A stretch of 19,782 bases of DNA from Sporomusaceae bacterium UBA7701 (GCA_002482545.1 DLGF01000022.1:1-19782), one strand, 5' to 3'; shown: positions 1 through 7,373, counted from the first letter of the stretch. The notes: generated by a model from the letters alone, not told the origin. Program-made: numbers and translations.

Positions 1-45
1 GCCGCCAAGTAAAGCCGCTAGGCATAGTTGCCGGATAATGCCCGT

Positions 46-81
46 AAAAATAGTCCGTATCACTCGGAAGTGGTACGGACT
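46..81 (-). terminator. Terminator of the XRE regulator gene
   Basis: Two 13-base arms (52-64 and 69-81) flank a CGGA loop. On the minus strand 12 of 13 positions pair, with one A/C mismatch that is a G-T wobble on the plus strand. The minus-strand transcript continues into ATTTTTA (51-45), so this is a good intrinsic terminator 12 bases past the stop of the regulator gene. The plus-strand side has only CCTTTATT after the stem. Confidence 0.8.
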
Positions 82-93
82 CCTTTATTGGTG

Positions 94-801
94 TCATGTG
101 ACGGCCAGCATATTATAGATCTTCATGATCCGTATATCATCTTTGGAAAGCTTAAGTTCATTGATCAGTTCCTGAGTTTCGTCCAACGGGGTTTTGGAAA
201 AAAGCATTTTCAGGGCGATCGGCATAAACGGCCGAAAAGAAACGCCGGACATCAAGCCCCATTTCTTGTCCGATTCCAAAAAAGACGCAAGAATGTTGAT
301 GGTGATATTCTCAAGCGGCGTCGCCTGGTTTTTCAGAAGAATGGCAGTGAGCGTGTCGTAGTGTTCCGTGTAACCCCAGTAGGTATTCTCGCATTCCTGA
401 TAATGCTTATAATCTTTAATATTCATATAAAGCATTGTTTTATAACGGTTTGCGTCCTGGTGCGCTGAAATATCAATTACACATCTCACCAGTTTATTGT
501 TTCGGCCGTCATAAAAATAGGAATAAAACCGGGTGGAATTTTTAAAAAAGGTTGACGGCATATCGTTGGCCAGAATGGAAGCTTGCCTAGGCACCATGTA
601 AAGAAGCTGCTCCACCTGGATATTCAGAACATCGGCCAGCTTGTAAAGCGTCACAAGGTCGGGAGCGATATCGCCGCTTTCGTATTTGGATAAGGTTGCC
701 TTGCTTTTATAGATGGCATCGGCTAATTGTTGGACGGTCATGCCTTTGCATTTGCGAAAATTCCTGATCTTTTGGCCAACATCTCGATTGATCTTGTCCA
801 C
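94..801 (-). CDS. XRE-family helix-turn-helix transcriptional regulator
   Basis: A cytoplasmic DNA-binding protein of about 235 residues. Residues 8-65 form a Cro/C1-type HTH, with the pattern IRNFRKCKGMTVQQLAD followed by KSKATLSKYESGDIAPDLVTL, which is typical of the family. The remaining 170 residues, rich in Tyr and Asn, match no domain I recognise and may be a sensor or oligomerisation domain. I chose the GTG at 801 because GGAGGG at 814-809 lies 7 bases upstream. The same frame stays open to an ATG at 900, but that extension is AT-rich, has no ribosome site and precedes the conserved HTH start. The gene diverges from the MalY/PatB-type enzyme gene across about 320 bases, so it may regulate that gene or itself, but nothing in the sequence proves it. 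Family is secure, target unknown. Confidence 0.88.
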   Translation of the reverse strand: MDKINRDVGQKIRNFRKCKGMTVQQLADAIYKSKATLSKYESGDIAPDLVTLYKLADVLNIQVEQLLYMVPRQASILANDMPSTFFKNSTRFYSYFYDGRNNKLVRCVIDISAHQDANRYKTMLYMNIKDYKHYQECENTYWGYTEHYDTLTAILLKNQATPLENITINILASFLESDKKWGLMSGVSFRPFMPIALKMLFSKTPLDETQELINELKLSKDDIRIMKIYNMLAVT

Positions 802-1122
802 CACCAAACCCTCCAGCCGGATTGATTTGCATAAAAAATACATATTGCAGGGTTTCTTAAAAATACTAAAAAACGATAAAGGATTGATAAAATTCGGCAT
901 ACTTAGTTTAATGATAGCATGATTTGCATAATTAATATATTATTACGAAACAAAATAGGATAAATGTTTCTTCTCAATAAAAATCAGAATGGTTGTTTGT
1001 CCCGCCCGTATATGCAATAATGACATTGTGCAGGTTGGCCCATCCGACAAATCAGTGCGCCGACAGATCCACGGTGGGAAATAGGTCAGACATGCAAATG
1101 CTGGAAAGAGGAGAGGAAAGCG
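802..1122. other. Divergent intergenic region, AT-rich, probable promoters
   Basis: This stretch separates the regulator gene from the aminotransferase-like gene. Positions 900-960 are strongly AT-rich (for example TAATATATTATTA near 930-945) and probably hold the divergent promoters, but I could not fix a convincing -35/-10 pair. Positions 1000-1110 are GC-richer and form the leader of the right-hand gene. No known riboswitch consensus was recognised in it. Confidence 0.4.
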
Positions 1123-2313
1123 ATGAGGTATAATTTTGACGAGATCATTGACCGCAAAGGCACCAACGCCATGAATACGGACGGCTTTCGGGAATATATC
1201 TTTCAGGCGTCTGATGATATGGTTTTTCCCTATGCGGACGATGAATTTATCCGGATGTGGGTGGCCGACATGGAGTTCGCGACCCCTCCCGAAATCATCC
1301 AAGCCGTCAAGGACCGCTTAGACAAAAGAATTTTCGGCTATACCAAAGTATTTGATCCGGACTATTACCGTACTTTCGCCGCCTGGGCTGAGCGCCACTA
1401 CTGCTGGACCTTCGAAAAGGAGCATCTGGTAACTTCGCCCGGCATTATTCCCGCCTTGTATGAGTTGGTTGAATATATCTGCAAACCGGACGAGAAGGTG
1501 TTGATCGTCACGCCGTCCTACGCCTTTTTCAAGCATGCGGTGGACTATAACCACCTCGAACTGGTGAACTCCGACCTGATAAACCAGCAAGGCTACTATA
1601 CGATGGATTTTGACGACCTGGCGGCAAAGGCCAAAGACGAAAAAGTGTCTTTATGCATCTTCTGCAATCCGCACAATCCGTCCGGGCGGGTGTGGACGCC
1701 GGAAGAACTGAAGAAATTTGGCGAAATCTGCCTCAAAAATAATTTATGGATTATTTCGGATGAGATTCATTGCGACCTGCTTCGCAACGGGAAAGTTCAT
1801 ACGCCCCTGGCCAAACTCTTTCCCCAAACAGACCGGATCATCACCTGCATGGCGCCAAGCAAGACCTTCAATATGGCCGGGCTAATGTTCTCGAACATCA
1901 TCATTCCCAATAAGGAACTCAGGGCCGTGTGGAAGGCGCGCCACTACAGCTTCGAGAATCCGCTGAGTATTGCAGCGGCACAGGCTGCATACCGGCACGG
2001 GGATGATTGGCTGAAAGAACTGAAAAACTATCTGGATGGCAATTTTGCTTTTACCAAGCAGTATCTGGAAAGCCACTTGCCCAAGGCCGTATTCCGCATT
2101 CCCGAGGCCACTTATCTGGCCTGGGTCAATATCACGGCCTATCTGCCGTCGGAAGAAAATCTGTCGTTATATTTTGCCAACAATGCCGGAGTATTATTGG
2201 AAGGCGGGAACATGTTCGTAGCCAATTCGGATGGGTATATCCGCCTCAATCTGGCCTGCCCGCGATCGGTTTTGGAAGAGGGGCTAAAAAGAATCTGCAA
2301 CATGCTGCGATAG
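1123..2313 (+). CDS. MalY/PatB family PLP-dependent cystathionine beta-lyase / aminotransferase
   Basis: A 396-residue cytoplasmic fold-type I PLP enzyme of the MalY/PatB group. Family members cleave C-S bonds, turning cystathionine or cysteine into a thiol, pyruvate and ammonia, and some have aminotransferase or regulatory roles. Diagnostic motifs are CNPHNPSGR (181-189), SDEIHCDL (212-219) with the PLP-contacting Asp, and APSKTFNMAGL with the Schiff-base lysine at about 247. Length is normal for the family. The ATG start follows GAGGAGAGG with good spacing. The gene stands alone between a divergent regulator and a shared terminator. The later transsulfuration genes (8156-10692) show that sulfur amino acid metabolism is a theme of the locus, which favours C-S lyase activity, but substrate choice cannot be read from sequence. 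Confidence 0.92.
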   Translation: MRYNFDEIIDRKGTNAMNTDGFREYIFQASDDMVFPYADDEFIRMWVADMEFATPPEIIQAVKDRLDKRIFGYTKVFDPDYYRTFAAWAERHYCWTFEKEHLVTSPGIIPALYELVEYICKPDEKVLIVTPSYAFFKHAVDYNHLELVNSDLINQQGYYTMDFDDLAAKAKDEKVSLCIFCNPHNPSGRVWTPEELKKFGEICLKNNLWIISDEIHCDLLRNGKVHTPLAKLFPQTDRIITCMAPSKTFNMAGLMFSNIIIPNKELRAVWKARHYSFENPLSIAAAQAAYRHGDDWLKELKNYLDGNFAFTKQYLESHLPKAVFRIPEATYLAWVNITAYLPSEENLSLYFANNAGVLLEGGNMFVANSDGYIRLNLACPRSVLEEGLKRICNMLR

Positions 2314-2371
2314 GAGCGGCATTGAAATTATAAGCGAGACGCGAAGCGGCGTATTCGCCGGCGCAAGCAAA

Positions 2372-2406
2372 GGGCATTATACCAATCCCGGTATAATGCC
2401 CTGTAA
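2372..2406. terminator. Bidirectional terminator between convergent genes
   Basis: Perfect 12-bp stem, GGGCATTATACC (2372-2383) pairing with 2390-2401, around a 6-base loop. On the plus strand it is followed by TGTAATTTTATT; on the minus strand by TTTGCTTG. It lies between the convergent PLP-enzyme gene and the TIGR03943 gene and can serve both. Confidence 0.8.
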
Positions 2407-2408
2407 TT

Positions 2409-3200
2409 TTATTGGCTTGGCGGAAAAACATACGGAGCTTCCGGCTCAGCTACCTGCTGCAGTGAAGTGATCTTTATCAAGGGAATTGTTTTATCCTCGG
2501 ATGTTGCATTTTGCACGACGCCTTCGATGGTCAGCCAGGTTCCGTCCTGGTAGCCGGCCGCGTCTTCAAGTTCGCACAAGATGCCGTAAGGCAAAGCATC
2601 TGCCGTGCAGCACATGACTACATAGCGGACCAGGGAAAACTGGCTCTTGGGGGTTTCCGGCGGCCTGAAGACGAAGCCGGTCATCCGGATTTTTTTTTCG
2701 GCATATTCCTGGGGGAAAAACTGCAGTTCATTCACGATTTCGGCATAGTCGCGGTCCGTCACGTCAATCCTGGACATCTGCCGGAGCTGGGGAGCCAGTG
2801 GCCTCGACATTTCGTAAGTGGTGGCAGGAGGGGCGGCCAGCTGGCTGTTAAGGCCCTTGCTGTTGACCATATTTACGTTCAGGGTGTTGCCCGGCAGGGC
2901 AAAGGCCAGGATGAGCACAATCAGGAAGGGAAGATAGGTCCATTGGCTGTTGTGGGAATGGGCATGAGGCCGTTGCTCGAAGGGGGAGGCGGCCCGGACG
3001 ATGCTGAGGGCCTGGAGGACGGCCATCGGCAACAGCAGCCAGCCGGCTATCTCGATTAGGCCCGCGAAGCGGGGGTGAATATAGAGGGTTAGCTGACCGG
3101 TATTGACGAGCCAGGCGAGCAGGGCGATGAAGCCCAAAAGGATCGCAGCCCGCATCAAGGCGTGGGCGTCTAAAATATATCTGGCTTTCAGCTTGCACAC
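2409..3200 (-). CDS. TIGR03943/DUF1980 family putative permease subunit (YcgQ-like)
   Basis: A protein of about 263 residues that resembles the family usually encoded beside a DUF318 permease, as in the Bacillus ycgQ-ycgR pair. It has two N-terminal membrane segments (about 16-35 and 45-65), a short polar stretch, a third hydrophobic segment (about 88-104), then a soluble C-terminal domain of about 150 residues. That domain carries conserved-looking FFPQEYAEKKIRMTGFVFRP and RYVVMCCTADALPYGILCE segments, the latter with a CC pair. It starts 7 bases after the permease stop, so the two are cotranscribed. The start is uncertain. The GTG at 3200 directly abuts GCGGAG with no spacing, so a CTG three codons later or coupling to the upstream stop are alternatives. 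The transported substrate is unknown; metal is the usual guess. Confidence 0.85.
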   Translation of the reverse strand: MCKLKARYILDAHALMRAAILLGFIALLAWLVNTGQLTLYIHPRFAGLIEIAGWLLLPMAVLQALSIVRAASPFEQRPHAHSHNSQWTYLPFLIVLILAFALPGNTLNVNMVNSKGLNSQLAAPPATTYEMSRPLAPQLRQMSRIDVTDRDYAEIVNELQFFPQEYAEKKIRMTGFVFRPPETPKSQFSLVRYVVMCCTADALPYGILCELEDAAGYQDGTWLTIEGVVQNATSEDKTIPLIKITSLQQVAEPEAPYVFPPSQ

Positions 3201-3207
3201 CTCCGCA

Positions 3208-4173
3208 TTAAAAATGATTAATCAGATAGGCTGCGCCCGCGGTGAGCGAAAATACCACTGCGGCCAGCCAAAGGACAAAGCGAAGCCTGAAGGAATGCTG
3301 CAGCATGAGAATGTTTTTGAGATCGATCATGGGGCCGAACACCATGAAGGCCACAAGCGATCCCGGCGAGAAACTGGTGATGAAGGAAGCGGCAATGAAC
3401 GCATCGGCGGCGGAACAGACGGATACGACAAAGGCGAACAGCAACATGACTCCCACGGATAGCAGGGGATGCTGTCCCACCGACAGCAACAGCGCCCGGG
3501 GGAGGAGGATTTGGACCAAGGCTCCCATCATCGCCCCCACGACAAGGTACTTGCCCATTTCGAAGAATTCGTTGCCGGCGTCATAAATCGTGCGTAAAAG
3601 CTTGGAGGATAAGGAGAGCTTGCGGGGAAAAACGTCTTCCGTCTCATGATGGTGGCCGCAGCAGCCGCAGGAGTGGCTATGGCTTACAGCGTCCTTTTTC
3701 AATTCGGAGGATTTAAAGAAGACGCTGCATAGCAAGCCGGCGGCACAGGCGACGAAGAAAGCGGTTCCCAAACGCAAGAAGACGATGTCGATATTCGCCC
3801 TGAAGGCGAAGGCGGTAGCCGCGGCGACCACCGGGTTGATAATGGGAGCGGCCAGCATGAAGGAGACGGCCGTGTGCAGGGGAACGCCCTTCATGACCAG
3901 GCGCCGGACAATGGGTACCATCCCGCAATCGCACACCGGAAAGAGAAGGCCAAGGAGGGCGGCCGGCACAGTGCTCAGGAGGCGGTTTTTGGGGATGATT
4001 TTGCGGATGAAGTCTTCGGAAACAAAATTATGAAGGAACGCTGAAACAAGAACGCTGATAAGGACAAAAGGCAAAGCTTCGAGCACGATGCTGAGCAGGA
4101 TGATCTTGAAGTTGACGACGTTATCCCAGTTTACGGAGGATAAGACCGGGGCAAATACGGATAATTCATTCAA
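3208..4173 (-). CDS. Permease, DUF318/ArsP_1-like (YcgR/YraQ type)
   Basis: A 321-residue integral membrane protein with about eight hydrophobic segments. The signature regions are PVCDCGMVPIVRRL (79-92) and the AAPIINPVVAAA segment (about 108-119), both typical of the predicted permease family that includes arsenical exporters. The central loop at 165-176 is HSHSCGCCGHHH, a likely metal-binding stretch between two membrane halves. The start is TTG at 4173, with GGAGGGGG 9 bases upstream; the nearby ATG (4169-4167) is out of frame. The TIGR03943 partner follows after 7 bases. Together the pair probably forms a transporter for a metal ion or metalloid. That is inferred from the family and the loop, not shown directly. 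Confidence 0.87.
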   Translation of the reverse strand: MNELSVFAPVLSSVNWDNVVNFKIILLSIVLEALPFVLISVLVSAFLHNFVSEDFIRKIIPKNRLLSTVPAALLGLLFPVCDCGMVPIVRRLVMKGVPLHTAVSFMLAAPIINPVVAAATAFAFRANIDIVFLRLGTAFFVACAAGLLCSVFFKSSELKKDAVSHSHSCGCCGHHHETEDVFPRKLSLSSKLLRTIYDAGNEFFEMGKYLVVGAMMGALVQILLPRALLLSVGQHPLLSVGVMLLFAFVVSVCSAADAFIAASFITSFSPGSLVAFMVFGPMIDLKNILMLQHSFRLRFVLWLAAVVFSLTAGAAYLINHF

Positions 4174-4498
4174 ATAGATTTTCCCCCTCCACAGATTTAG
4201 CCAAGTGAAAGCAATTTCAACGCCCCGGCGGAGGGCGAAGCGACTGCCCCGCTTAACTGCCCGGGGACGCTGCCGCTAAAAACATATATGCTTGGCAACA
4301 GCGCAATATGACAAGCCCTTCTGTCAAGCCGCAGAGCTTTTGTTTGATTTAGGGGGCCGGAGCCAACAAATAGACTATAATGCTAAAACATTATAGTCTA
4401 TAAAAATAGGGACTGCTTAAGTAAAAACTCAATCCACAAATTATTCTATCGGCAAAAGGCCGGAATTTTCCCTTCGAATGGAGCGAAGCGAAACTCCA
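4174..4498. other. Intergenic region with a 13-bp perfect inverted repeat
   Basis: No gene seen. It should hold the minus-strand promoter of the permease operon, but I could not fix its boxes. It contains the perfect dyad at 4370-4401 (listed separately) and a weaker hairpin (ATGGAG near 4478 with CTCCAT near 4494) just past the stop of the frameshifted zinc-ribbon gene. Confidence 0.4.
4370..4401. repeat. Perfect 13-bp inverted repeat
   Basis: ATAGACTATAATG (4370-4382) and its exact complement (4389-4401) flank CTAAAA. On the minus strand the stem is followed by TTTGTTGG and on the plus strand by AAAAATAGG. It lies about 100 bases beyond the 3' end of the zinc-ribbon pseudogene. It could be a weak leftward terminator or an operator for the permease operon promoter region. 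Confidence 0.7.
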
Positions 4499-4787
4499 TT
4501 ACCGGTTGTTCCGTTTGCTGAAGCATTCCCGGCAGTACACGGGACGATCGCCGCTTGGGCGAAAGGGGACCTGGGTTTTCGCACCGCATTCCGCACAGAT
4601 GGCATCATACAGTTCCCTCTGCCGGCCGCTGTCGCCGCCTATCCTTGATGTCTCCGGGCGGCGCGGCAAGCGGGGCAGCGGCCGGGATCATTTGTAAAGC
4701 CCTTTTGCGCGAAGAATTCCTGCTCCGATGCGATGAACACGAAGCATTGCCGCAATCACGGCACGTCAGTGTTTTGTCTTGAAACAG
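4499..4787 (-). pseudogene. Frameshifted zinc-ribbon domain protein gene
   Basis: On the minus strand three consecutive frames carry pieces of one small zinc-ribbon protein. The first is FQDKTLTCRDCGNA (frame from 4784). The second, after a one-base loss near 4745, is FVFIASEQEFFAQKG followed by RCPACRAARRHQG. The third, after another one-base loss near 4645, is GRQRELYDAICAECG followed by TQVPFRPSGDRPVYCRECF, ending at TAA 4501-4499. This order, with three CxxC pairs (CRDC/CPAC then CAEC/CREC), is the known zinc-ribbon protein architecture of about 95 residues, common in Firmicutes and Deltaproteobacteria. The conserved start would be a CTG at 4787; a TTG at 4817 is possible but has no upstream ribosome site. 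Either the gene is decaying or the sequence has two single-base errors. Confidence 0.78.
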
Positions 4788-4857
4788 GCTGGAGGCCTCT
4801 TTGGTTTCCTCCTGCAAAAAGCAACGGCGGGGTCACGGCTGTTTTTTGCAGGCAAAG

Positions 4858-4891
4858 ATTAGTAATATTACCAAATATTAATATTACTAAT
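4858..4891. promoter_or_regulatory. AT-rich 12-bp inverted repeat, operator candidate
   Basis: ATTAGTAATATT (4858-4869) and its exact complement AATATTACTAAT (4880-4891) are separated by 10 bases. Each half also contains its own small palindrome (GTAATATTAC at 4862-4871, TAATATTA at 4879-4886), with centres 16 bp apart. No T-run follows, so it is not a terminator. It lies between the leftward zinc-ribbon gene and the rightward YibE/F gene, a natural place for a repressor site. A Fur/Zur-type site is possible, but the match to a known box is not exact. Confidence 0.5.
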
Positions 4892-5054
4892 TACAGTATA
4901 TCATCAAACTTTTACCAGTCAAGAAGACGGTTGCAAGTAATTGGAAATAATTTACAGGATTGTCCTCGCGCTTGAGTCTCCCGGACTCTTCAAGGGTGCT
5001 GTGGAAGGCTGCCATTCCGCAGTTCCCTTCTGAATATTTTTTGCCTATTGCTTG

Positions 5055-5082
5055 TTGCACGATACTGTAGTTAAAATATTAG
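5055..5082 (+). promoter_or_regulatory. Possible promoter of the yibE/F - rhodanese genes
   Basis: TTGCAC (5055-5060) and TATTAG (5077-5082) with 16-base spacing form a weak sigma-A-like pair upstream of the YibE/F gene. This is pattern matching only. Confidence 0.3.
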
Positions 5083-5269
5083 ATATGAATAATAGCAAAC
5101 AGGAATAATATTGAAGGTCCGGCGGCGGAGCAATTCCGATTCCCGATTAAAAAAGGAACGGAGTATTTTCGGGCTTGTGAAGAAGCCTTGCCACATTGGG
5201 CGGGCCCTGGCTGCGGAAAGATTCCGGGTATAGGCGGGGCTCCGCCGCAAGCAAGATGAGGAGGCTCAT

Positions 5270-6451
5270 ATGGCTCATATGGTCAAGCTAGGTTCCACGC
5301 TTAGAATTCTGTTCATGATCGGTTTTCTTTTGGCGGCTGGCTGTTCAAGCGTTTTCGCCGACCCGGGGAAGCCGGTGCCGGAAATTCCCCCGATTGACTA
5401 TGTCCAGGGGGTTGTTGTCAGTGTCCAGGCCCTGGATAATCCGGCGAAAAAACCGTCTCCCGGGACGGGCGGCACGGATTTGGTCATTTTAAGGTTAACC
5501 TCCGGTCCGGAAAAAGGACAGGAAGTAAGGAGCCTTCATCACAAGATGAATATGCCGGGCATGGATATTCATCCAGAGCCCGGCGATAAGGTCATAGTGG
5601 CGGTCTCCCAGGATCTTGCCCGCAAAAGCTATCATATTGCGGACTACGAACGCCTGCCCTATGTATACGCATTGCTGGGGATTTTTGCGGCCGTTCTGCT
5701 GGCGGTCGGCCGGCGGGTGGGCCTAAGGTCTTTGTTTGTGATTTGCTTTGCCGTCTTCGTTATTTTAGAGGTGATGATACCCCTCATTCTTAAAGGGTTC
5801 TGGAGCATAACGGCCATTACTTTCGCGATCAGTGCGGTCATCGCCGTTGTCACCCAGGTCACGGTCAGCGGCTGGAATCCCAAAACATGGGGAGCGGTGC
5901 TTGGAACGGTCGGCGGGGTCGCCATCGCCGGCCTGCTGGCCTCCCTTTCCATCACCCTGATGCATTTGACAGGACTGGATAGTGAAGAGGCGATCATGCT
6001 GAAGGTCACCTATCTGGCATCGGTAAATTTCCAGGATGTCTTATTCGCCGGCATCATATTGGGGTCGCTGGGCGCGGTGATGGATGTCGCCATTTCGATT
6101 GCTTCCGCCCAGTATGAAATCAAAGGCTCCTGTCCTGAACTAAGATTCTGGGGATTGTTCAAATCCGGGCTTAATGTTGGAAAAGACATCATGGGCACCA
6201 TGTCCAATACTTTGATATTGGCCTATCTGGGAAGTTTTCTGCCGCTTATTTTGCTTCTTACGACCCAGCAGAATCTGCCGCTAATCAAAATATTGAATTT
6301 AAACTTGATTGTCACGGAAGTAGTCAGAGCTATTACGGGAAGCATCGGCCTGATTTGCGCTATTCCCGTCACGGCGGCGATAACGGCTTTCTTTCTGAGC
6401 CGTAGAGCGAACCGGCAGCGGCACGGCCAACTGCCTCACAGCTCTAATTGA
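5270..6451 (+). CDS. YibE/F family membrane protein
   Basis: A 393-residue membrane protein of the YibE/F-like family, whose biochemical role is not established. The N-terminus has a hydrophobic signal segment ending in LLAAGC (Cys 25), which could be a lipobox or simply a first membrane segment. An extracytoplasmic domain (about 30-125) follows, with HHKMNMPGMDIHPEPGD, rich in His and Met. It is followed by roughly seven or eight membrane segments from about 130 to 380, including the conserved VTYLASVNFQDVLFAGIILGSLGAVMDVAISIAS region (written here across two motifs: VNFQDVLFAG and LGAVMDVAISIA). ATG 5270 has GGAGG five bases upstream; a second ATG at 5279 is too far from it. The rhodanese/CHAP-like gene begins 37 bases downstream, so the two are probably cotranscribed. 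Confidence 0.88.
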   Translation: MAHMVKLGSTLRILFMIGFLLAAGCSSVFADPGKPVPEIPPIDYVQGVVVSVQALDNPAKKPSPGTGGTDLVILRLTSGPEKGQEVRSLHHKMNMPGMDIHPEPGDKVIVAVSQDLARKSYHIADYERLPYVYALLGIFAAVLLAVGRRVGLRSLFVICFAVFVILEVMIPLILKGFWSITAITFAISAVIAVVTQVTVSGWNPKTWGAVLGTVGGVAIAGLLASLSITLMHLTGLDSEEAIMLKVTYLASVNFQDVLFAGIILGSLGAVMDVAISIASAQYEIKGSCPELRFWGLFKSGLNVGKDIMGTMSNTLILAYLGSFLPLILLLTTQQNLPLIKILNLNLIVTEVVRAITGSIGLICAIPVTAAITAFFLSRRANRQRHGQLPHSSN

Positions 6452-6488
6452 TGGTTGTTATAGAAAGCCGGAAGGAGTATAGTGAAAG

Positions 6489-7253
6489 ATGAGATGGATG
6501 AAAACGCTGTTTATGACAGTTGCCTTTTCAATTCTATTTTTAATCCCTGTAAATCCCTGCCTGGCCTGAGGCTGTGATTCCGGCCCTTTGTACAAGGGCT
6601 TTCCTTTGGAACAGGCCACCGGCTATTTTGCCAGGGAGTTTGATAAAACGGCACCGGCGCCCGGCGTAAATTGGACCGGTGAGGAGTATTTTTGGCTGGC
6701 AGACGCTTCGCAAAAAGGCTGGGTAGTGAAAAAAGCGCCGCAGGATGCCAAAGCGGGGGCGCTCCTTGTAGGATTCGACAAACCTCATAATAATATCTTC
6801 ATCGGCCTTGTACGGGATGCGGGAGACGGAAAGATTTCCTATGAAAAATTAGACGATGCGGGAAAAGTGATCAGGCGCATAACCGCCACGGAAGCGCTGG
6901 AGCGGGAAATAGCTTTTTATGGCTACATCTGGCCCGTGCGAACGCAGGATACCGTACAGCAAATCTCTATGGGAGAAGCAATGGAAGCCTGGCAAGATGG
7001 AGGGGCGCTGTTCGTTGACGTGCGGGCCGCGGACAAATACCGGCAGGGTCATATACCCGGAGCCGTTTCCATACCTCTTGCGGAGCTGAAGAGCCGCCTG
7101 AAGGAAATTCCCAAGGATAAAAAGGTGCTGCTGATCTGCCGCAGCGGCGAGGGAAGTTCCCAAGCCAATTTAATTTTGCAGAGCTACGGATTTGCCGGCA
7201 CATACAGCGTTAGCGGCGGTATGCTGGAGTGGACGGGAAGCATTGAAAAATAG
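6489..7253 (+). CDS. Exported CHAP-like/rhodanese protein, candidate selenoprotein (in-frame TGA 6567-6569)
   Basis: ATG 6489, 11 bases after GGAG, opens a 26-residue signal peptide (MRWMKTLF... ending NPCLA). The frame then meets TGA at 6567-6569 and runs on without interruption to 7253 (GCDSGPLYKGFPLEQATGYF onward), giving 254 residues if TGA is read as selenocysteine. A SECIS-like hairpin follows the TGA directly (separate entry). The middle domain (about 35-165) resembles a CHAP/NlpC-type amidase (GVNWTGEEYF, KGW, ALLVGF, FYGYIWPVR), but the Q-C-x-W position reads QATGY, so the catalytic Cys seems lost. The C-terminal rhodanese domain (about 165-254) has DVRAADKYRQGHIPGA and the active loop CRSGEGS with its Cys intact. 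It would act outside the inner membrane in sulfur or redox transfer. No ribosome site supports a start after the TGA, so the alternatives are selenoprotein, nonsense-mutated gene or sequencing error. Confidence 0.75.
6567..6617 (+). promoter_or_regulatory. Putative bacterial SECIS element
   Basis: Immediately 3' of the in-frame TGA the RNA can fold into a long hairpin. The outer stem is GGCTG (6570-6574) with CAGGCC (6612-6617, one G bulged), the middle stem TTCC (6578-6581) with GGAA (6608-6611), and the apical stem GCCCTT (6583-6588) with AAGGGC (6594-6599), closing a UGUAC loop. The loop begins 19 bases after the TGA and has G then U at its second and third positions. Both features agree with the known constraints on bacterial SECIS elements (apical loop 16-37 nt from UGA, G among the first two loop bases). 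The fold was made by eye, without energy calculation. Confidence 0.6.
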
Positions 7254-7303
7254 CTGCCGGTAATTGGGGCGGGAAAATGGATACATTACCGTCTTTATTA
7301 GGC

Positions 7304-7309
7304 TATAAT
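7304..7309 (+). promoter_or_regulatory. Possible -10 element of the Fur-family gene
   Basis: A perfect TATAAT lies 65 bases before the TTG start of the Fur-family gene, but no good -35 is present. Downstream, ATATAGTA occurs twice (7328-7335 and 7344-7351), 16 bp apart, within an AT-rich stretch that could be an autoregulatory site. The call rests on position and composition only. Confidence 0.35.
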
Positions 7310-7373
7310 GTGATATTGATGCCGAATATATAGTAAAATAATAATATAGTATGTACTTAGGAGAGTGCCGCCA

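Larger units (their letters stand above)
4788..5269. other. Intergenic region with operator-like dyad and structured leader
   Basis: No gene seen. It holds the AT-rich dyad at 4858-4891, a hairpin CTGTGGAA (4999-5006) with TTCCGCAG (5015-5022) and a possible promoter at 5055-5082 for the YibE/F gene. A short GC hairpin, GGCGG/CCGCC (about 5233-5246), lies just before the ribosome site of that gene. The transcribed leader would be about 180 bases, long enough for regulation, but it matches no riboswitch I know. Confidence 0.4.

Noticed and set aside
28..468. 146-codon open frame on the plus strand
   Set aside because: Antisense to the XRE regulator, which has a recognisable HTH. No ribosome site or domain on this strand.
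6588..7253. Reading the rhodanese gene as starting at TTG 6588, after the TGA
   Set aside because: There is no ribosome site before it, it would have no export signal, and it would leave a perfect in-frame signal peptide with its own ribosome site unexplained.
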